Source: Guadua angustifolia
Taxonomy: Eukaryota; Streptophyta; Magnoliopsida; Poales; Poaceae
Direction of reading: 5' to 3'
NCBI GenBank assembly: GCA_036346375.1
Contig: CM070501.1
Span: 58,321,326-58,385,325 of the forward strand
DNA length: 64,000 nucleotides
Numbering within the stretch: the first letter of the stretch is position 1; every line of letters begins with the position of its first letter. The position numbers and the translations under genes are program-made. Below the pieces are notes generated by a model. It was not told where the DNA came from. It saw only the letters and a list, made by a program, of their open reading frames with translations, and searched no databases. Below are positions 43,672-55,106 of this stretch, one piece after another.

Positions 43672-43690
43672 TATATATATATATATAATA
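43618..43690. repeat. (TA)n microsatellite
   Basis: About 30 TA units with short interruptions near 43667 and 43687. It borders the left arm of the inverted-repeat element. Confidence 0.93.
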
Positions 43691-44100
43691 TATGTTAAAA
43701 TCTTTACTCGAAATGGTATAGTATCGGATAAAATTAAGCGTCTAATTGAGCAAGGTGGGAATCCCCTGTACCACTTAATGCATTTTACACAAAACCCCCT
43801 GAAAACTATTCCCAATCTCGCGCAGTCGTGCCTGTTCGTCTTCGTTCCCAACCGATCGCCTGCACCGTGCTCCTCCTCCCCGTGATCTCGTACTCCCCAC
43901 GCCCACGCCCGGCTCGTCCGGTCCTCCCCACCCGATCTCGGCGGCGCGCCCGGCTCCTCCCCAAGCCCGGCGCGACGCGCCGCCTCCTCCCCACCGCCGC
44001 CGCAGACGCCTCGGCTCTTCCCCACGCCCGGCGCGACGCCCCGCCTCCTCCCCACCGCCGGCGCGGCGGCCTGCCTCCTCCCCACGCCCGTGCGATTTCG

Positions 44101-44205
44101 GAAGGAATGGATCCTGAAAAATTGTTACTCGACAGTTCTAGGGCAGTCATGCTGGTACAATTCTGAAGACCATTAGGAAACTGGCCTTGAAGTCCTTGGG
44201 TTGTC
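44101..44205 (-). pseudogene. LRR fragment resembling BIR-type receptor-like kinases
   Basis: The minus strand reads GLQGQFPNGLQNCTSM and then LELSSNNFSGSIPSEIAR. This matches the second LRR of BIR1/At1g27190-type kinases rather than the LRR-XII genes of this window. Only about 35 residues are present before the frame enters the GC-rich arm. Confidence 0.7.
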
Positions 44206-44640
44206 ATCTGATGGGAGTGACATTCCACTCTCTTATTATTTGGGGCTTCTTGGTGAGTTTCTTAGTCATGTGTTTAATTATTCAGTTGAATTCTAGAACA
44301 TAGACATCAGAAATCATAAATGAAAAAATATAATCATGCGAAAGACTAAAAAGACTACCCTTTAAGGAGCAACAGGTCATGATATTGTTCTGAAATTTCT
44401 GTTTGTGACGTCATGGAAATTAGCTTATCCTGATCCATCTAGCCAGTGTTTCCGAAATTTCTGTTTGTGGCGTGATGAAAACTAGCGTATACTGATCCAT
44501 TTAGCCAGTGTTTTTGAAATTTTCTGTTTGTGGCGTCATGAAAACCAGCGCATACTGATCCGTCTAACTGCTGTTTCTGAAATTTCATTCTGTCAGCTAT
44601 TCTTTGATCCAACATGCTAACTCATATTCTGGTCCCACAG

Positions 44641-45027
44641 GCATGCCCGGTTTTACAGCTTATGTTGGATTCTACGAGGTCTGCTCACCGAAGAAAGGAG
44701 AGTTTGTCTTTGTTTCTGCTGCATCAGGAGCGGTTGGCCAGATTGTTGGTCAACTTGCAAAGCTCCATGGATGCTATGTCGTCGGAAGTGCTGGAACAGA
44801 TCAGAAAGTACTCACTTAAACCAGTACAGGGCCAAGCATTTCCAGAGTGATTACCTCCACTTGTTCCCGCAGTTCCTCGATGACATGGCCAAGCATTACA
44901 GGGACGGCAAGATTGCATATGTAGAAGATATGTGCATTGGCCTGGAGAATGCACCTGCTGCTTTTGTTGGTCTATTCAGTGGTAAAAATGTCGGCAAACA
45001 GGTCGTGTGCGTGTCGCATGAGTGAAC
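44641..45027 (+). pseudogene. NADP-dependent alkenal double-bond reductase fragment
   Basis: The family (MDR type) reduces the C=C bond of reactive enals. Exon piece 44641-44808 follows a CCACAG acceptor and reads MPGFTAYVGFYEVCSPKKGE, with the cofactor-binding AASGAVGQIVGQ, ending GTDQKV. After about 20 bases the last exon follows (SDYLHLFPQFLDDMAKHY, then DGKIAYVEDMCIGLENAP), to VVCVSHE and a stop at 45025-45027. The N-terminal exons, the central exons and all normal introns are missing, so it is a captured or deleted scrap. The two remaining pieces are well preserved. Confidence 0.88.
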
Positions 45028-45884
45028 TCCGTGTGCATTATGATGAATGTAAGGAGCTTCTCATGGATTCTTTTTTTTAAAATAAATAAATAAATAAACC
45101 TCTCATGGATTGAAGCAGTTGATGGATGATCGTCTGATTCTGTTGATACTTCACCTGGGAAAAGGTTCAATTTACTTACCCCCAATATCAAGTGAAAGCG
45201 TTAATTACCATGGCTTGACTTTGTTCAAAATGAATCCAGGAGCTTACATGTCACATGTGATGTGCAGTAAGGATTTCGTGAAGCATTGTATTCACTATTG
45301 ACAATGTTTAAGCTGCCCGTCACATATCTGATCCTCAGTCGATAATGTGATGGCATCAGGCAGAAAGTGGTACCCACCTATTGCATGAAAACAAAGAAAT
45401 AAGCATATTTTTGAGTTGTTCTCTGCCATACTGTAAGCAGCTCTGTGGCGTCTCCATGTCTGAGCATATCGTTTCTTCTTTTTTTACGAGTGTTGTGTTC
45501 AATAACTCTATACTACACTAAAATGAAGAAGTGCAGTGCTTAAGTATAACATGACAGGTCAGGAGACATTAGACTTTGACAGCAATGTGGTCTCGTACAC
45601 ATGATCATGACCCACTGCAGTAACAAATAAATTCTACCTTACTTGATTGAAAGGAATAATACAAAATCAAGTCTACTCTCCATCTTAAGCATGAACACAT
45701 GAAGCCTAAGCTGCATATGACACCCCGGTTACCAGATTATAGCACATCATCAATAGCACCACTGAACAAGAAGTCAATAAAGTATTAACATTAATTAAAT
45801 TTATTACCACACCAATATAGCATTATACATACACAAATGTTGATCGAAGAAGGGCAGCAACAGCATTACAATACAGAGCTCTAA
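45028..45884. other. 3-prime side of the reductase scrap
   Basis: 45028-45500 probably holds the captured 3-prime untranslated region, with a T-run and (AAAT)n at 45070-45100. No further gene was recognised up to the MITE. Confidence 0.4.
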
Positions 45885-46230
45885 GAGCATTTGCAATGCT
45901 GTTTCTTAGATGGTTTCTTAGCATGCCATGTAGGATAAAAAGCTTAGGTGGCAATGAATTAATGCAGAGAGAGAATGTTAGAGTTTCTTAAACTAGAAAT
46001 GGTTTCTTCATTAAATGCTTTGGCTAAGAAACTATAAAAAACTGCATTGTGCTCTCTCATCGTTTCTAAACATCAATTAATACACTATCTCTCCTCTGAG
46101 AAAGCTGCATGGTAATTAATATTAGAAAGCGTGGGTAGAAACTATGCATTGAGAGCCATTGTTTCTAAACATCAATTAATACACTATCTCTCCTCTAAAA
46201 CGATCAAAGAAATGATCCATTGAAATGCCC
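45885..46230. mobile_element. Tourist-like MITE (PIF/Harbinger)
   Basis: Ends GAGCATTTGCAATGC and (inverted) GGGCATTTCAATGGATC, with a TAA duplication (45882-45884 and 46231-46233). 346 bp. An internal CATCAATTAATACACTATCTC phrase is repeated (46070 and 46168). Confidence 0.68.
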
Positions 46231-46789
46231 TAATATCTATCGAGGTGGCGGATCATAGACACCACTATAGACATCCTCCATTGGGAGTGCCCTAACCATA
46301 TCCTTCACTGCCATTACCATCTTCAGAACAAGTCCAATGAGACGCATAACTATGTATTCTTACACGAGTTTTCAACAGGTGGTCTCGAAATTGAGAAGTT
46401 GCAATTGTTTGGCAGAGCAGCTGTACGTTTCTACTCCACGCCTGGGATGGCTGATGTCAAGTTCCTCGGCGGCGGGAGGAGCGGTCGCGTCCTGGCGTGG
46501 GGAAGGGCGACCGGAGAGTCAGGCGCCGCCGAGATCGGATGGGGAGGATCGGACGAGGCGTGGGCGTGGGGAGTACAAGATCACGGGAGGAGGAGCACGG
46601 CGAGCGATCGGTTGGGAACGAGCGAACGAGCCGCTGCGAGATTGGGAATAGTTTTGGGGTTTTGTGTAAAATGCATTAAGTAGTGCGAGTTCCTACCTTG
46701 CTCAATTAGATCAGTTGATTCTTCATCCAGATGACTAATGACGGAGTTAGCATTTTAACACTCGAGTAGCCTATTAGACTGGATATATT

Positions 46790-46792
<3 letters not shown>

Positions 46793-46852
<60 letters not shown>
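46793..46852. repeat. (TA)n microsatellite
   Basis: About 30 perfect TA units at the outer edge of the right inverted arm. Confidence 0.95.
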
Positions 46853-46854
<2 letters not shown>

Positions 46855-47414
46855 AAAATCCTATTTACTCACAGGTGAAGTTACTCCCCTCTAGCTGCCA
46901 TCTGATTGCATTCAGATCCGTGCATTCTTTAATGGGTTGCGGGCGCAGAAAGGGCTGGATTTCTTCACAGCACCCGATTCAAAGTCGATATAAGCTTCCT
47001 ATTTTCTTGGTCCCCCGATTTTCCTGGTATTTTAAATTTCACAATAGATTTATGAGATGACCTAAAAACCATTAGTTACTCTCCTGATCCATCCTGTGCT
47101 CTTGGCGCAGGCGGGAGCACGATGCAGCATGGCTTCGTGGCACGGTTTAAGATGACTTCGAGTCGTCGCGTGCGAGGTGGCAGTGAGTTCTAGAAGGCGT
47201 TGAGGATGAGCACGCGAAGGCGGCATGGTCCCGTGCTGTCTAGATGCCCGTTCATGCGTGGGATGGCTTAAGGTGCAGGTGTAGGGACGACGAGGTGGAA
47301 GTATACTTCTTTTACTCGATTGGTTCATTATTATTTGGCTGCATGTCAGATGCTCGAGCAAATTCCCTGTGAGCAGCCTTCTCCTTCTCCTTTGATAACT
47401 ACTAGCTATCAGCC
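46853..47414. other. Unrecognised stretch after the TA array
   Basis: It starts GGAAAATCCTATTTACTCAC. The part near 46910 (GATTGCATTCAGATCCGTGCATTC) resembles 43028 (CAATCAGCTCCGTGCAATC), which also follows a TA-type repeat. No gene. Confidence 0.4.
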
Positions 47415-48437
47415 AACGTAACTAACATGAGATGTGCATATCTGTGTGAAGAAGCAGCGATAGTGTTTCAAAATTTTGGGAGACTGAACAAGAGTATGTT
47501 TGGAGGAGCTATAGATTTTATAAAAAATTTATTTTTATTTATCTGTGTTGAAAAACGGTCGTATCTTTTTATAAGAGATTGTTTAACCAATAACAAATTT
47601 TAAATGAACAAGCTACAAAATCAGCTCAATCTAGCTTTTAGCTTTTCTTGGTTATATATAGTTTCTAGCTTGTACCAAAAGTCGCTTAAATCTTGAAACT
47701 TTTAGAGGACTTCTGACTTCTCGAAACTAATGCTGGCTTAAACCCCTCCCTTAACAGGGACACAAGACTAACTACTTAACAATCTAAGACAAAGGTTTAT
47801 CTCGAAAAAACTCTGTTTTAAATACGTTTACGATGACGGAGCTATACTATACCTTCGTGTCATTTGGAGAGTTCGACGATCGCCACCATACCTAAGAGGT
47901 GGACCGCGCTGCATACAATAATATAGAATTAATTAACGTAACTAACATGAGATATGCATATCCGTGTGAAGAAGCAGCGATGGTGTTTCAAATTTTGGGA
48001 GACTAAACAAGGGCCTATTTAGGAGAGCTATAACTTTTACGAAAAACTATTTGTTAGTTTTCTAAACTAAAAAAGATGTAGCTTTTATAAGAGATTATTT
48101 GACAAATAGCAAATTTTAAATCGACAATAATTGCAAAAGCATATCCAATCTAGCTTTTTGCTTTTGCTAGTTATAAATGATTTCTAGTTTATGCCAAAAG
48201 CGCTTAAAAGCGAAATTTTCGAGGACTAATTGGTTTTAAAGCTAAAGCCGGCTTACCCCCATAGGACACAATACTAATTAACTACTTAACAGTTCAAGAT
48301 GAAGGTTTATCTAAAAACTCTATTTTAAGTAAGTTTGCGATGCGAAATTGTACTATACCATTCTGTTGGAGAGTCGAACGTATGCCCACCCACCTATAGG
48401 AGGTGGATTCTGCAGCTACAATAATATAGAATTAATT
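47415..48437. repeat. Tandem duplication, two units of about 510 bp
   Basis: Units 47415-47934 and 47935-48437 both start AACGTAACTAACATGAGAT and end ...ATAATATAGAATTAATT, with moderate divergence and indels. Each holds a segment like GGGCCTATTTAGGAGAGCT...AGCTAAAGCCGGCTTA that may be an old MITE. No coding. Confidence 0.85.
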
Positions 48438-48500
48438 AACGTGTCTTTGTTTTGATCTAAATCGTTGATACCGTGTTATGCCATGTCTTGTGCATGCTTA

Positions 48501-48859
48501 GGGCGATCCCAACCAATGGTTTCTATAGCGATGTTCAGAGGAGAGAGAGCAATAAACCAATGCATAGTTTCCCAACTCATGGTTTCCATGAGTAGTGTCT
48601 AGAAGGAGAGAGCAATAAACTAGAATAAACCAATGCATGCACCACAAACCGACTTGGTGGCGTGCAAAAAGCGTCCAACCCTATTTTCTTTGGTTTCTTG
48701 TGTCTTGATACCGTGAAGACTCGTTTCTTGCATGAGACATGGTTTCTTGGTTTTTCCTTCTCTTTTTTCCTTAATTTCTATACCACATCAGATTTTTGCT
48801 TAGTTGGCAGCGTAATTAATTCTATGGACACCAGTTAAGATGGAGAGTTAGGACTGCCC
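48501..48859. mobile_element. Tourist-like MITE (PIF/Harbinger)
   Basis: Left end GGGCGATCCCAACC; right end, read inwards, GGGCAGTCCTAAC. TTA duplication at 48498-48500 and 48860-48862. 359 bp, no coding. Confidence 0.68.
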
Positions 48860-48862
48860 TTA

Positions 48863-49269
48863 GTTTGCAAGTCAAGGACGCGCTGGTTAGGCCTGCATGC
48901 GTATGTCGAGGGGCAAGCTAGCTTCCTGCATGGCCATGTGCCATTGTACTCATCAAACGACGGCAGGGCTCAGTCGTGCCTTATTTATGGTGGCACTATA
49001 GCACGGTCAACCCAAGTCTAGACATGCCTTCCCTTTCTTATCTTGTGCAGAAACCTGCCGTGAGGCGAGGAGGGGAAGGCAGGCAGGCAGCAGATCGACT
49101 TTGGACAATAGCGTTCGTAGTACTGTACGGACTACTCCATCTACAGCTAGCCCTCTCAACTTTGCAATGCTCTAGCTCTGTGGTCTGTACTGTAACCAAT
49201 GCTTATGGCTCGTGTCTTTTTTTTTTTGTTGGTTAGGTCTCGGCACTGTACATGTTGCCCCACTTTTGT
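48863..49269. other. Unrecognised stretch
   Basis: No gene was recognised. The plus-strand frame at 48976-49236 has no motif. Sequence continues beyond the hAT element at 51084 if the duplication GCTTCCAG is collapsed. Confidence 0.4.
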
Positions 49270-49277
49270 GCTTCCAG

Positions 49278-51075
49278 CAAGGATTAAATTTTCGTTTGAA
49301 CAAAAATTTCGTCAACCCCGAAATCCGAAATTTCGGAATTTCGGCCGGAGGAGATTCAAAATTCAAATTTCAAAATTCAAATCCGGTTTGATTCCCACCG
49401 AAATTACCCAAAATTCGCCGAAAATCACCCGAAATTCGCCGAAAAATCTCGAAATTTCGGTCAAATTGAACTGACTAAAAATTAGTTCAAACGATGTCGA
49501 AAAATTTTGAAATTTTTTTTGTAGGTTCCTGACACCTTAGAAATGTTCTCATAAAAATTTCAGATGATTATCAGATATGTGCAATTTTAAAAAATTCAAA
49601 GACTGATACTATGTAGATGAAACGTTGATTGGCAAGTTTGAACCGGATGAAAAATAGTACAAACGATGTTAGAAAGTTTTGAAATTTTTATGGAGATTCC
49701 TAACATATTTATGATATATCTGGAAAAATTTCAGATGATGATCAAATGTGAGCAATTTTAAAAATTCAAACACAGAGAGAGTTGAAAACTAGTACTTTGA
49801 ATGTCAGAATTTTTATAAATTCCTGGAGAAATATTTTGAGCTGAAAATTTTACATAATAATCCTTAGCTCAAATAAATTTTAAAACAAAATTTCAAAAAT
49901 TTATAAAAATATTTGAGTTGCCTGATAAATCCAAAACATAAATATGTACAATCTAAATTTCAAAAGTATAATCAAGAAATAAAAGAATAACAAAAATGAA
50001 ATCTAAAGCAAATAAAATTAGAAAATCATGGATAATCTTGAGAATAACCTGGAATCCCAATTTGAAATGATAAAATGTTATATCCAACATTGATGCTTAA
50101 AATCCAAACTCATTTATTGCACCAAGACTAGAAATAGTAGCATTGTCAGAATTAAATGAAAATAATGATGACTTATCTCCAGCTAAAAATTTTATATTAT
50201 CTTCTAAAGCCATTAATTCACCTACAGTAAAACTTTCATAAATTAATAATTTATTTTAGAATATTTAAAAATTAAAAACAGAGAATTGAAAATTAGTACT
50301 CTGAATGTCAGAATTTTTATAAATTCCTGGAATAATATTTGGAGCTGAAAATTTTAAATAAGGATCCTTAGGTGAAATAAACTTGAAAAACAAATTTTCG
50401 AAAAGTTTACAAAATATTTGAATTGTCTGATAAATCAAAATCCGAAATCTGAAAACTGTTCCGAGCAGATTTTTGGCACATAAGTTCAGTGCTTACCGCG
50501 TTCATAGATTTTATTGAGCAAACAAATAAGGTTAAATTTTTTGAAACTTTTATAGAATGGTACTGAGGAAATTATTAATCTTTCATAAAATTTTTAGATG
50601 ATGATCACACTGGATAAAATTTAAAAAAATCTAACAATTTTACTGTCCCAATTATGTCCATTCTGTTTTTGATTTTTAAAGATAACAAATGATGTTAAAT
50701 TATTTTTAAAATTTTGTCTATGATCCCAATCAACAAGGGATGGTACCATAATTTTTCCAGATGATGAATAGGCTTGTAAATTTTTTTAAAAATCTGACAG
50801 TGTTCCTGCCCGAAGTTTAAAAAATCTCAAAAAATTAGTTTTTCATCAAATTTTCATGTAGCAAGACTTTGTTAAGGGTTATTGGACCCATTCCGTTCAA
50901 ATCCGGCCAAAAAATTTGAAAATTCGGACTCAAAACACAAAATTTCGCCGAAATTACTGTAGCAGTTACTGTAGCAATCAATTTTTTTAAAATTTTGAAT
51001 TTGGCCGTAGATATAAATTCGGAGGAGGGGCCGAAAATCGAAAATTCGCGAATTTCACCGAAAATTCTATCCCTG
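49278..51075. mobile_element. 1.8-kb non-autonomous hAT element
   Basis: Ends CAAGGATTAAATTTTCGT and (inverted) CAGGGATAGAATTTTCGG, with an exact 8-bp duplication GCTTCCAG (49270-49277 and 51076-51083). The subterminal zones are filled with GAAATTTCGG and AAATTCGCCGAAA-type palindromic motifs. The interior is AT-rich, contains two related blocks (49790-49850 and 50290-50350, both reading AGTACTYTGAATGTCAGAATTTTTATAAATTCC), and has no transposase frame. Confidence 0.88.
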
Positions 51076-51152
51076 GCTTCCAGGGCTAGCTGGCCTTTCC
51101 TGCTGCTAGAAGGCTGCAGTGTGGAACTGGATTGTGCATGCATTGCCACTAG

Positions 51153-52930
51153 CATGCAGGAGCGAACAGGCAGCTGGTTAAAGACAACGAAGACTAGGTC
51201 TATTTGGCCACTTTGCATATTTGTCTTGCATGTTTGGCCTCTGTTGGAACAAAATTACAAATATAGGCCACTTTTTGGTCGTAGATGGAGCGGAAGACGA
51301 CACGCATCACCTGCTATACTCCTCTACCATAGCAGATCATAGGCTCTATGGCAGCACCGTGCTCTTCAGTTTCGACAGGACGACCTGCTATGGTCCCATA
51401 ACGCATCACGTAGGTGGGGCGCACCTACCGTGCTTATTAGGGTACTTGCTGCGATGGACAAAGGTGCCGCAGAACCAATCAAGTGTTACGGTAGGAGAGT
51501 GCGGCAGGTGACATACGTCTCATGCTACTGCTTCTGCGGTCGAGAAGATGGCCAGTTTCCAATTTTGTTCAAATCGAGACCACACATGCACAAAAAGAAT
51601 TAGGGCAAAAGACCAAATAACCCAAAGCTTCAAAGATATATTGCTTCCAGGACGGGCCGGTGCAGGAGCAGCTAGACATGCATGCAGCCTAGCTTTCAGG
51701 CTGTTGCGGAGTTTCTTTGGATCTGGGCGACGATTGGTGATCTTGTACTTTTGGCCTGAGTTGATAAAGGTGAGATGAACCTGCCCGCGTAAGCGGCAAA
51801 GACTACAAATTCGGGCCAGTGTAGGGAATCACATGCATCCGCAGCGTATATATATAGTACCGTCGTGATTCAAAGAACGTACTGTGCCTTCTCTCAGACC
51901 GAAGCCATTCGGTGGAAATCAAATGGTTTAATTAGGATTTGGATGCCTGCAATTCCTCTTCATAATCAGATAGGATAACGCTAGGCGTCGCGTATGACGA
52001 TGCAACGTGTAAAATTCAGGAAATCTGGTCGTATTTTTGGTTTCGTATTTTTTTTAAAAAAATGGGTCGTTAGGACCCCTCGCGAATCTATGGGTTACTA
52101 TAAATTTTCGACGAATCTGTGTTTTTTTTTAAAAAAAAAACTGCGGTTAGAACCCGTCAGCAAATCTATGGGCTGCTATAAACCTTCGACGAATCTGTGT
52201 TTTTTTATAAAACTGTGTGGAGGGACGTAAACGTAATTTTGAAATTTTTCGGGTCTATTTTACAAAAAAATAGCCGCAAGGACCGAAACACGATTTTCCA
52301 ATTTGGCTACAAACCTTCGACGAATCTGTGTTTTTTTAGAAAAGCGCGTGGAGAGACCTAAACGTAATTGCAAAAATTTTCGGGTCTATTTTACTAAAAA
52401 ATCGCCCCAAGGACCTAAACGTGATTTCCAATTTGGCTATAAACTTTCGATGAATCTGCGTTTTTTTTAGAAAAGTGCATGAAGAGATTTAAACGTAATT
52501 TCGATATTTTTCGGGTCTATTTTACTTAAAAAACCATCGAAAGGACATAAACGTGATTTCTAATTTTTTGAAGGGCTCTCCGTGAGGAGCGACACCTGGT
52601 ATGGCTAAGGAAGCAGGAATCTTTGGCGCTTTTATATAAGACATATTTTCATGGATCTCTCTTTATTTGAGTTCACTGCAGTATAGAACTACACTGTAGT
52701 AATCTATCTCTGACGGACAGATGGAGTGACTTCCATTGGTTCTTGAGATCAGTGGCCGGCCGCAATTGTTAAGGAGGTATGCACAGTACTGTCGGTGGTA
52801 TCTTCTATGAGCAGATTGGGTTGCCTTCAGGTCTAACCGTTCGCGTAGCAGCGGCGTCGCCTCTCTCCTGTCCATGCGCCGGTGCGGCGCCTGCCTGCAA
52901 GCGCCGGCCGACAGGGCGAGATGGCGCAAG
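51153..52930. repeat. Dispersed duplication, copy 1
   Basis: Three collinear blocks match 54961-57195: 51153-51297, 51655-52655 and 52660-52925. The middle block includes four degenerate units (52085-52570) starting GCTATAAACCTTCGACGAATC and containing TTTTTCGGGTCTATTTTAC and GGACCTAAACGTGATTTCC. No protein was recognised. 51298-51654 is unique to this copy. Confidence 0.87.
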
Positions 52931-53722
52931 GTCCAGGCGTGTAGCGACGACAAAGGGGGGGGGTAGAACCATCCGCGGCAGCGACAACAAGTAGCACGGT
53001 GAGGGGACCACATGCAGTCATGCAGGCGTTCGATACTACTACTTGGCATCAAATTAAGCACTGGGGCTCCGGTGGGATCGATGGCTGCTCCGTCGCATGC
53101 ATGATTGTGGTTGCCAATCTGGCACGCATGTCGATGACGACAACCTATAGCGATGTGCATGGTGCCTGTACCTGCTGTCTCCGACATCCAAGTAGGGGCA
53201 CGACGGCGCTGCCAATGCTAACAACAGTGGCTAGCTGTGTGAAAGTCACTACGTTAATTACATGTATATTCAGGTTATATGGACAGTGGTACCATGGTAT
53301 ACTTCGTACTCACCGGTACCTTGACAGCATCACAAGATCGATCACCTCTTGCTCGCAATTACTGTTATTTTCAGTACATGTATTTACACAAATTAAATTT
53401 CTGGACAGTGGTCCACAACTAGTTATTAAGTTTCTAATGATGGATATTCTTCTCATATTGAACGGAGCAGTGCTTCAATAACGTTTTCCTCTCAATATAA
53501 ATTACACAAATCTTAAAGCAAATGAAAGGGTAAGTAATCACCATTTACCATTCATTCATAGTTTAATATTTATGCAACTGTTAAAAGGAAAAGTATCGAA
53601 ATACCTCCCTATTGAACGTGGCTTTTGCTGCTATCCCAGGTTTTATTCATTCTAAGTATATGTTATTTTTCAAGTTTACATTGTACTCCATACCACTCTT
53701 GAATTGAAATCAACTGGTCTAA
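52931..53722. other. Unrecognised stretch
   Basis: A plus-strand frame (52999-53481, 160 codons) contains no recognisable domain. A G-run lies at 52956-52964. Nothing else is supported. Confidence 0.4.
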
Positions 53723-54007
53723 GAGCATCTCCAAGAGGAGCCCTAAATAGGTTGCTAATTGTAATTATAGGGCTTTGATGGAAAAAAGCACTCCAACGAG
53801 GTTGTATTTTGAGAAAAATTATCAAAATAGGTTTAGGACTCAGAGCCTGTTGCTATTTTAGCAACTCTCCTCTCTGCCCTAATGAAGGATTGGAGATTTA
53901 GGATCTAATTGCTGGAGTCAATAGCTATCTTGGGTCCTAATTTTTTAGTTTAGGCCCTATTTTGAGGTATAAGACTCTATTTTAAGACTTGACTATTGGA
54001 GATGCTC
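53723..54007. mobile_element. Tourist-like MITE (PIF/Harbinger)
   Basis: Ends GAGCATCTCCAAGAG and (inverted) GAGCATCTCCAATAG, with TAA at 53720-53722 and 54008-54010. 285 bp. Confidence 0.82.
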
Positions 54008-54307
54008 TAAATCTTGATGATTTCTCACTGCACATGTAGACATCAACTGCAGATATGAGCTGAGATTGATTACTCATTTTCTTAGCAGAGCAACCAGTGC
54101 TATATATCCGTAGATGTGATAGAAAATGTAATTTAAAAGTGGTATGGAACAAATTCTGTCGTTAATTTTTGAGAGATATATACATGCATATATACTTCAT
54201 TCTGGCTCGGTCCATATATATATATATACTCCATTCTAGTAGCTAGCTAGCGATATCTTACGAAAATGGTTCTATACTTCGAGAGTACGTACTCCACTCT
54301 AAATATA

Positions 54308-54532
54308 CTAGCCATGCGCCCGTGCGTTGCAACGGAAACTCAATTTGCGATAAAAAGTTTATTTGCAAAGAGCACTAACAATGGCAAAGGTGGGTAATTA
54401 AAGAGTAGTGGCAAATGTGGGTAATTTTGATGAAGTGACGCGGGCAAATGTGGGTAATTAAAGAGCAGTGGCAAAGGTGGGTAATTTTGATGAAGTGACG
54501 CGGGAAGAAACTCTCACTTTATATAGTAGAGA
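54308..54532 (-). mobile_element. Small non-autonomous Helitron (225 bp)
   Basis: On the minus strand it begins TCTCTACTATATAAAGTG and ends GCACGGGCGCATGGCTAG. It is preceded by A and followed by T, as expected for Helitron insertion between A and T with no duplication. Just before the CTAG end there is a short stem (CCGT...ACGG around TGCAACGC). The interior is two units of about 62 bp containing GGTGGGTAATTAAAGAG and GATGAAGTGACGCGGG. Confidence 0.8.
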
Positions 54533-54821
54533 TTGTTTAAATGATATTGTTATACTTCTTTATCCTTTTGAGTATACTCTAATACTAATTATAAGATACT
54601 CCAAAGTGAGTTCCATGAAAAATTTCGTCGCAATCCACTTTTTATAGCGTATACATATGGAAATATGGAAATGTGTATATAGTAGAAATAAAGGGTTTCA
54701 ATGAAATTTTTTCAATCATGTCAATTGAAGTATCTTAGAATTATTATTAAAGTATCTTGAATATGATAAAGAGTATAACACATTCGTTAAGTGGTACATT
54801 AGATATGAAAGTATATACTCC

Positions 54822-54823
54822 GA

Positions 54824-54890
<67 letters not shown>
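54822..54890. repeat. (TG)n(TA)n microsatellite ending in CACACA
   Basis: About 10 TG units, about 24 TA units, then GACACACACC. The TG and CA ends could pair across the TA array as a hairpin. Confidence 0.93.
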
Positions 54891-54899
<9 letters not shown>

Positions 54900-55106
54900 C
54901 ATGCAACTATATGCATGTGATATGCAAGGTTAGGGTAGTATATATACTTATTGTTCTTGTAAGGAGCGAACAGGCAGCTGGTTAAAGATAACGAAGACTT
55001 GGTCTATTTGGCCACTTTGCATATTTGTCTTGCATGTTTAGCCTCTGTTGGAACAAAATTACAAATATAGGCCACTTTTTGGTCGTAGATGGAGCGGAAG
55101 ACGACA

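Larger units (their letters stand above)
43693..46757. mobile_element. Gene-capture (Pack-MULE-like) element with long inverted arms
   Basis: Left arm 43743-43990 and right arm about 46450-46712 are inverted copies of about 250-260 bp at an estimated 80-85 percent identity. Both contain GATCTCGTACTCCCCACGCC-like GC-rich sequence, TTAATGCATTTTACACAAAA and TCTAATTGAGCAAGG; weaker similarity continues outward to GTTAAAAT at 43693 and its inverse near 46757. Between the arms lie scraps of two unrelated genes and a MITE. Long inverted arms around captured gene pieces are the signature of Pack-MULEs (established), but no 9-bp duplication can be read because both sides are TA microsatellite. A head-to-head duplicated promoter is the alternative. 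Confidence 0.6.

Noticed and set aside
43666..44085. GC-rich minus-strand frame of about 139 codons
   Set aside because: It lies in the inverted arm of the gene-capture element; the residue pattern (R, G, A) is just GC-rich composition and it ends in the TA microsatellite.
47062..47361. Minus-strand 99-codon frame
   Set aside because: No motif, and composition like neighbouring non-coding sequence.
52999..53481. 160-codon plus-strand frame
   Set aside because: Long but without any recognisable domain, signal or repeat; next to duplicated non-coding DNA. Not supported as a gene.
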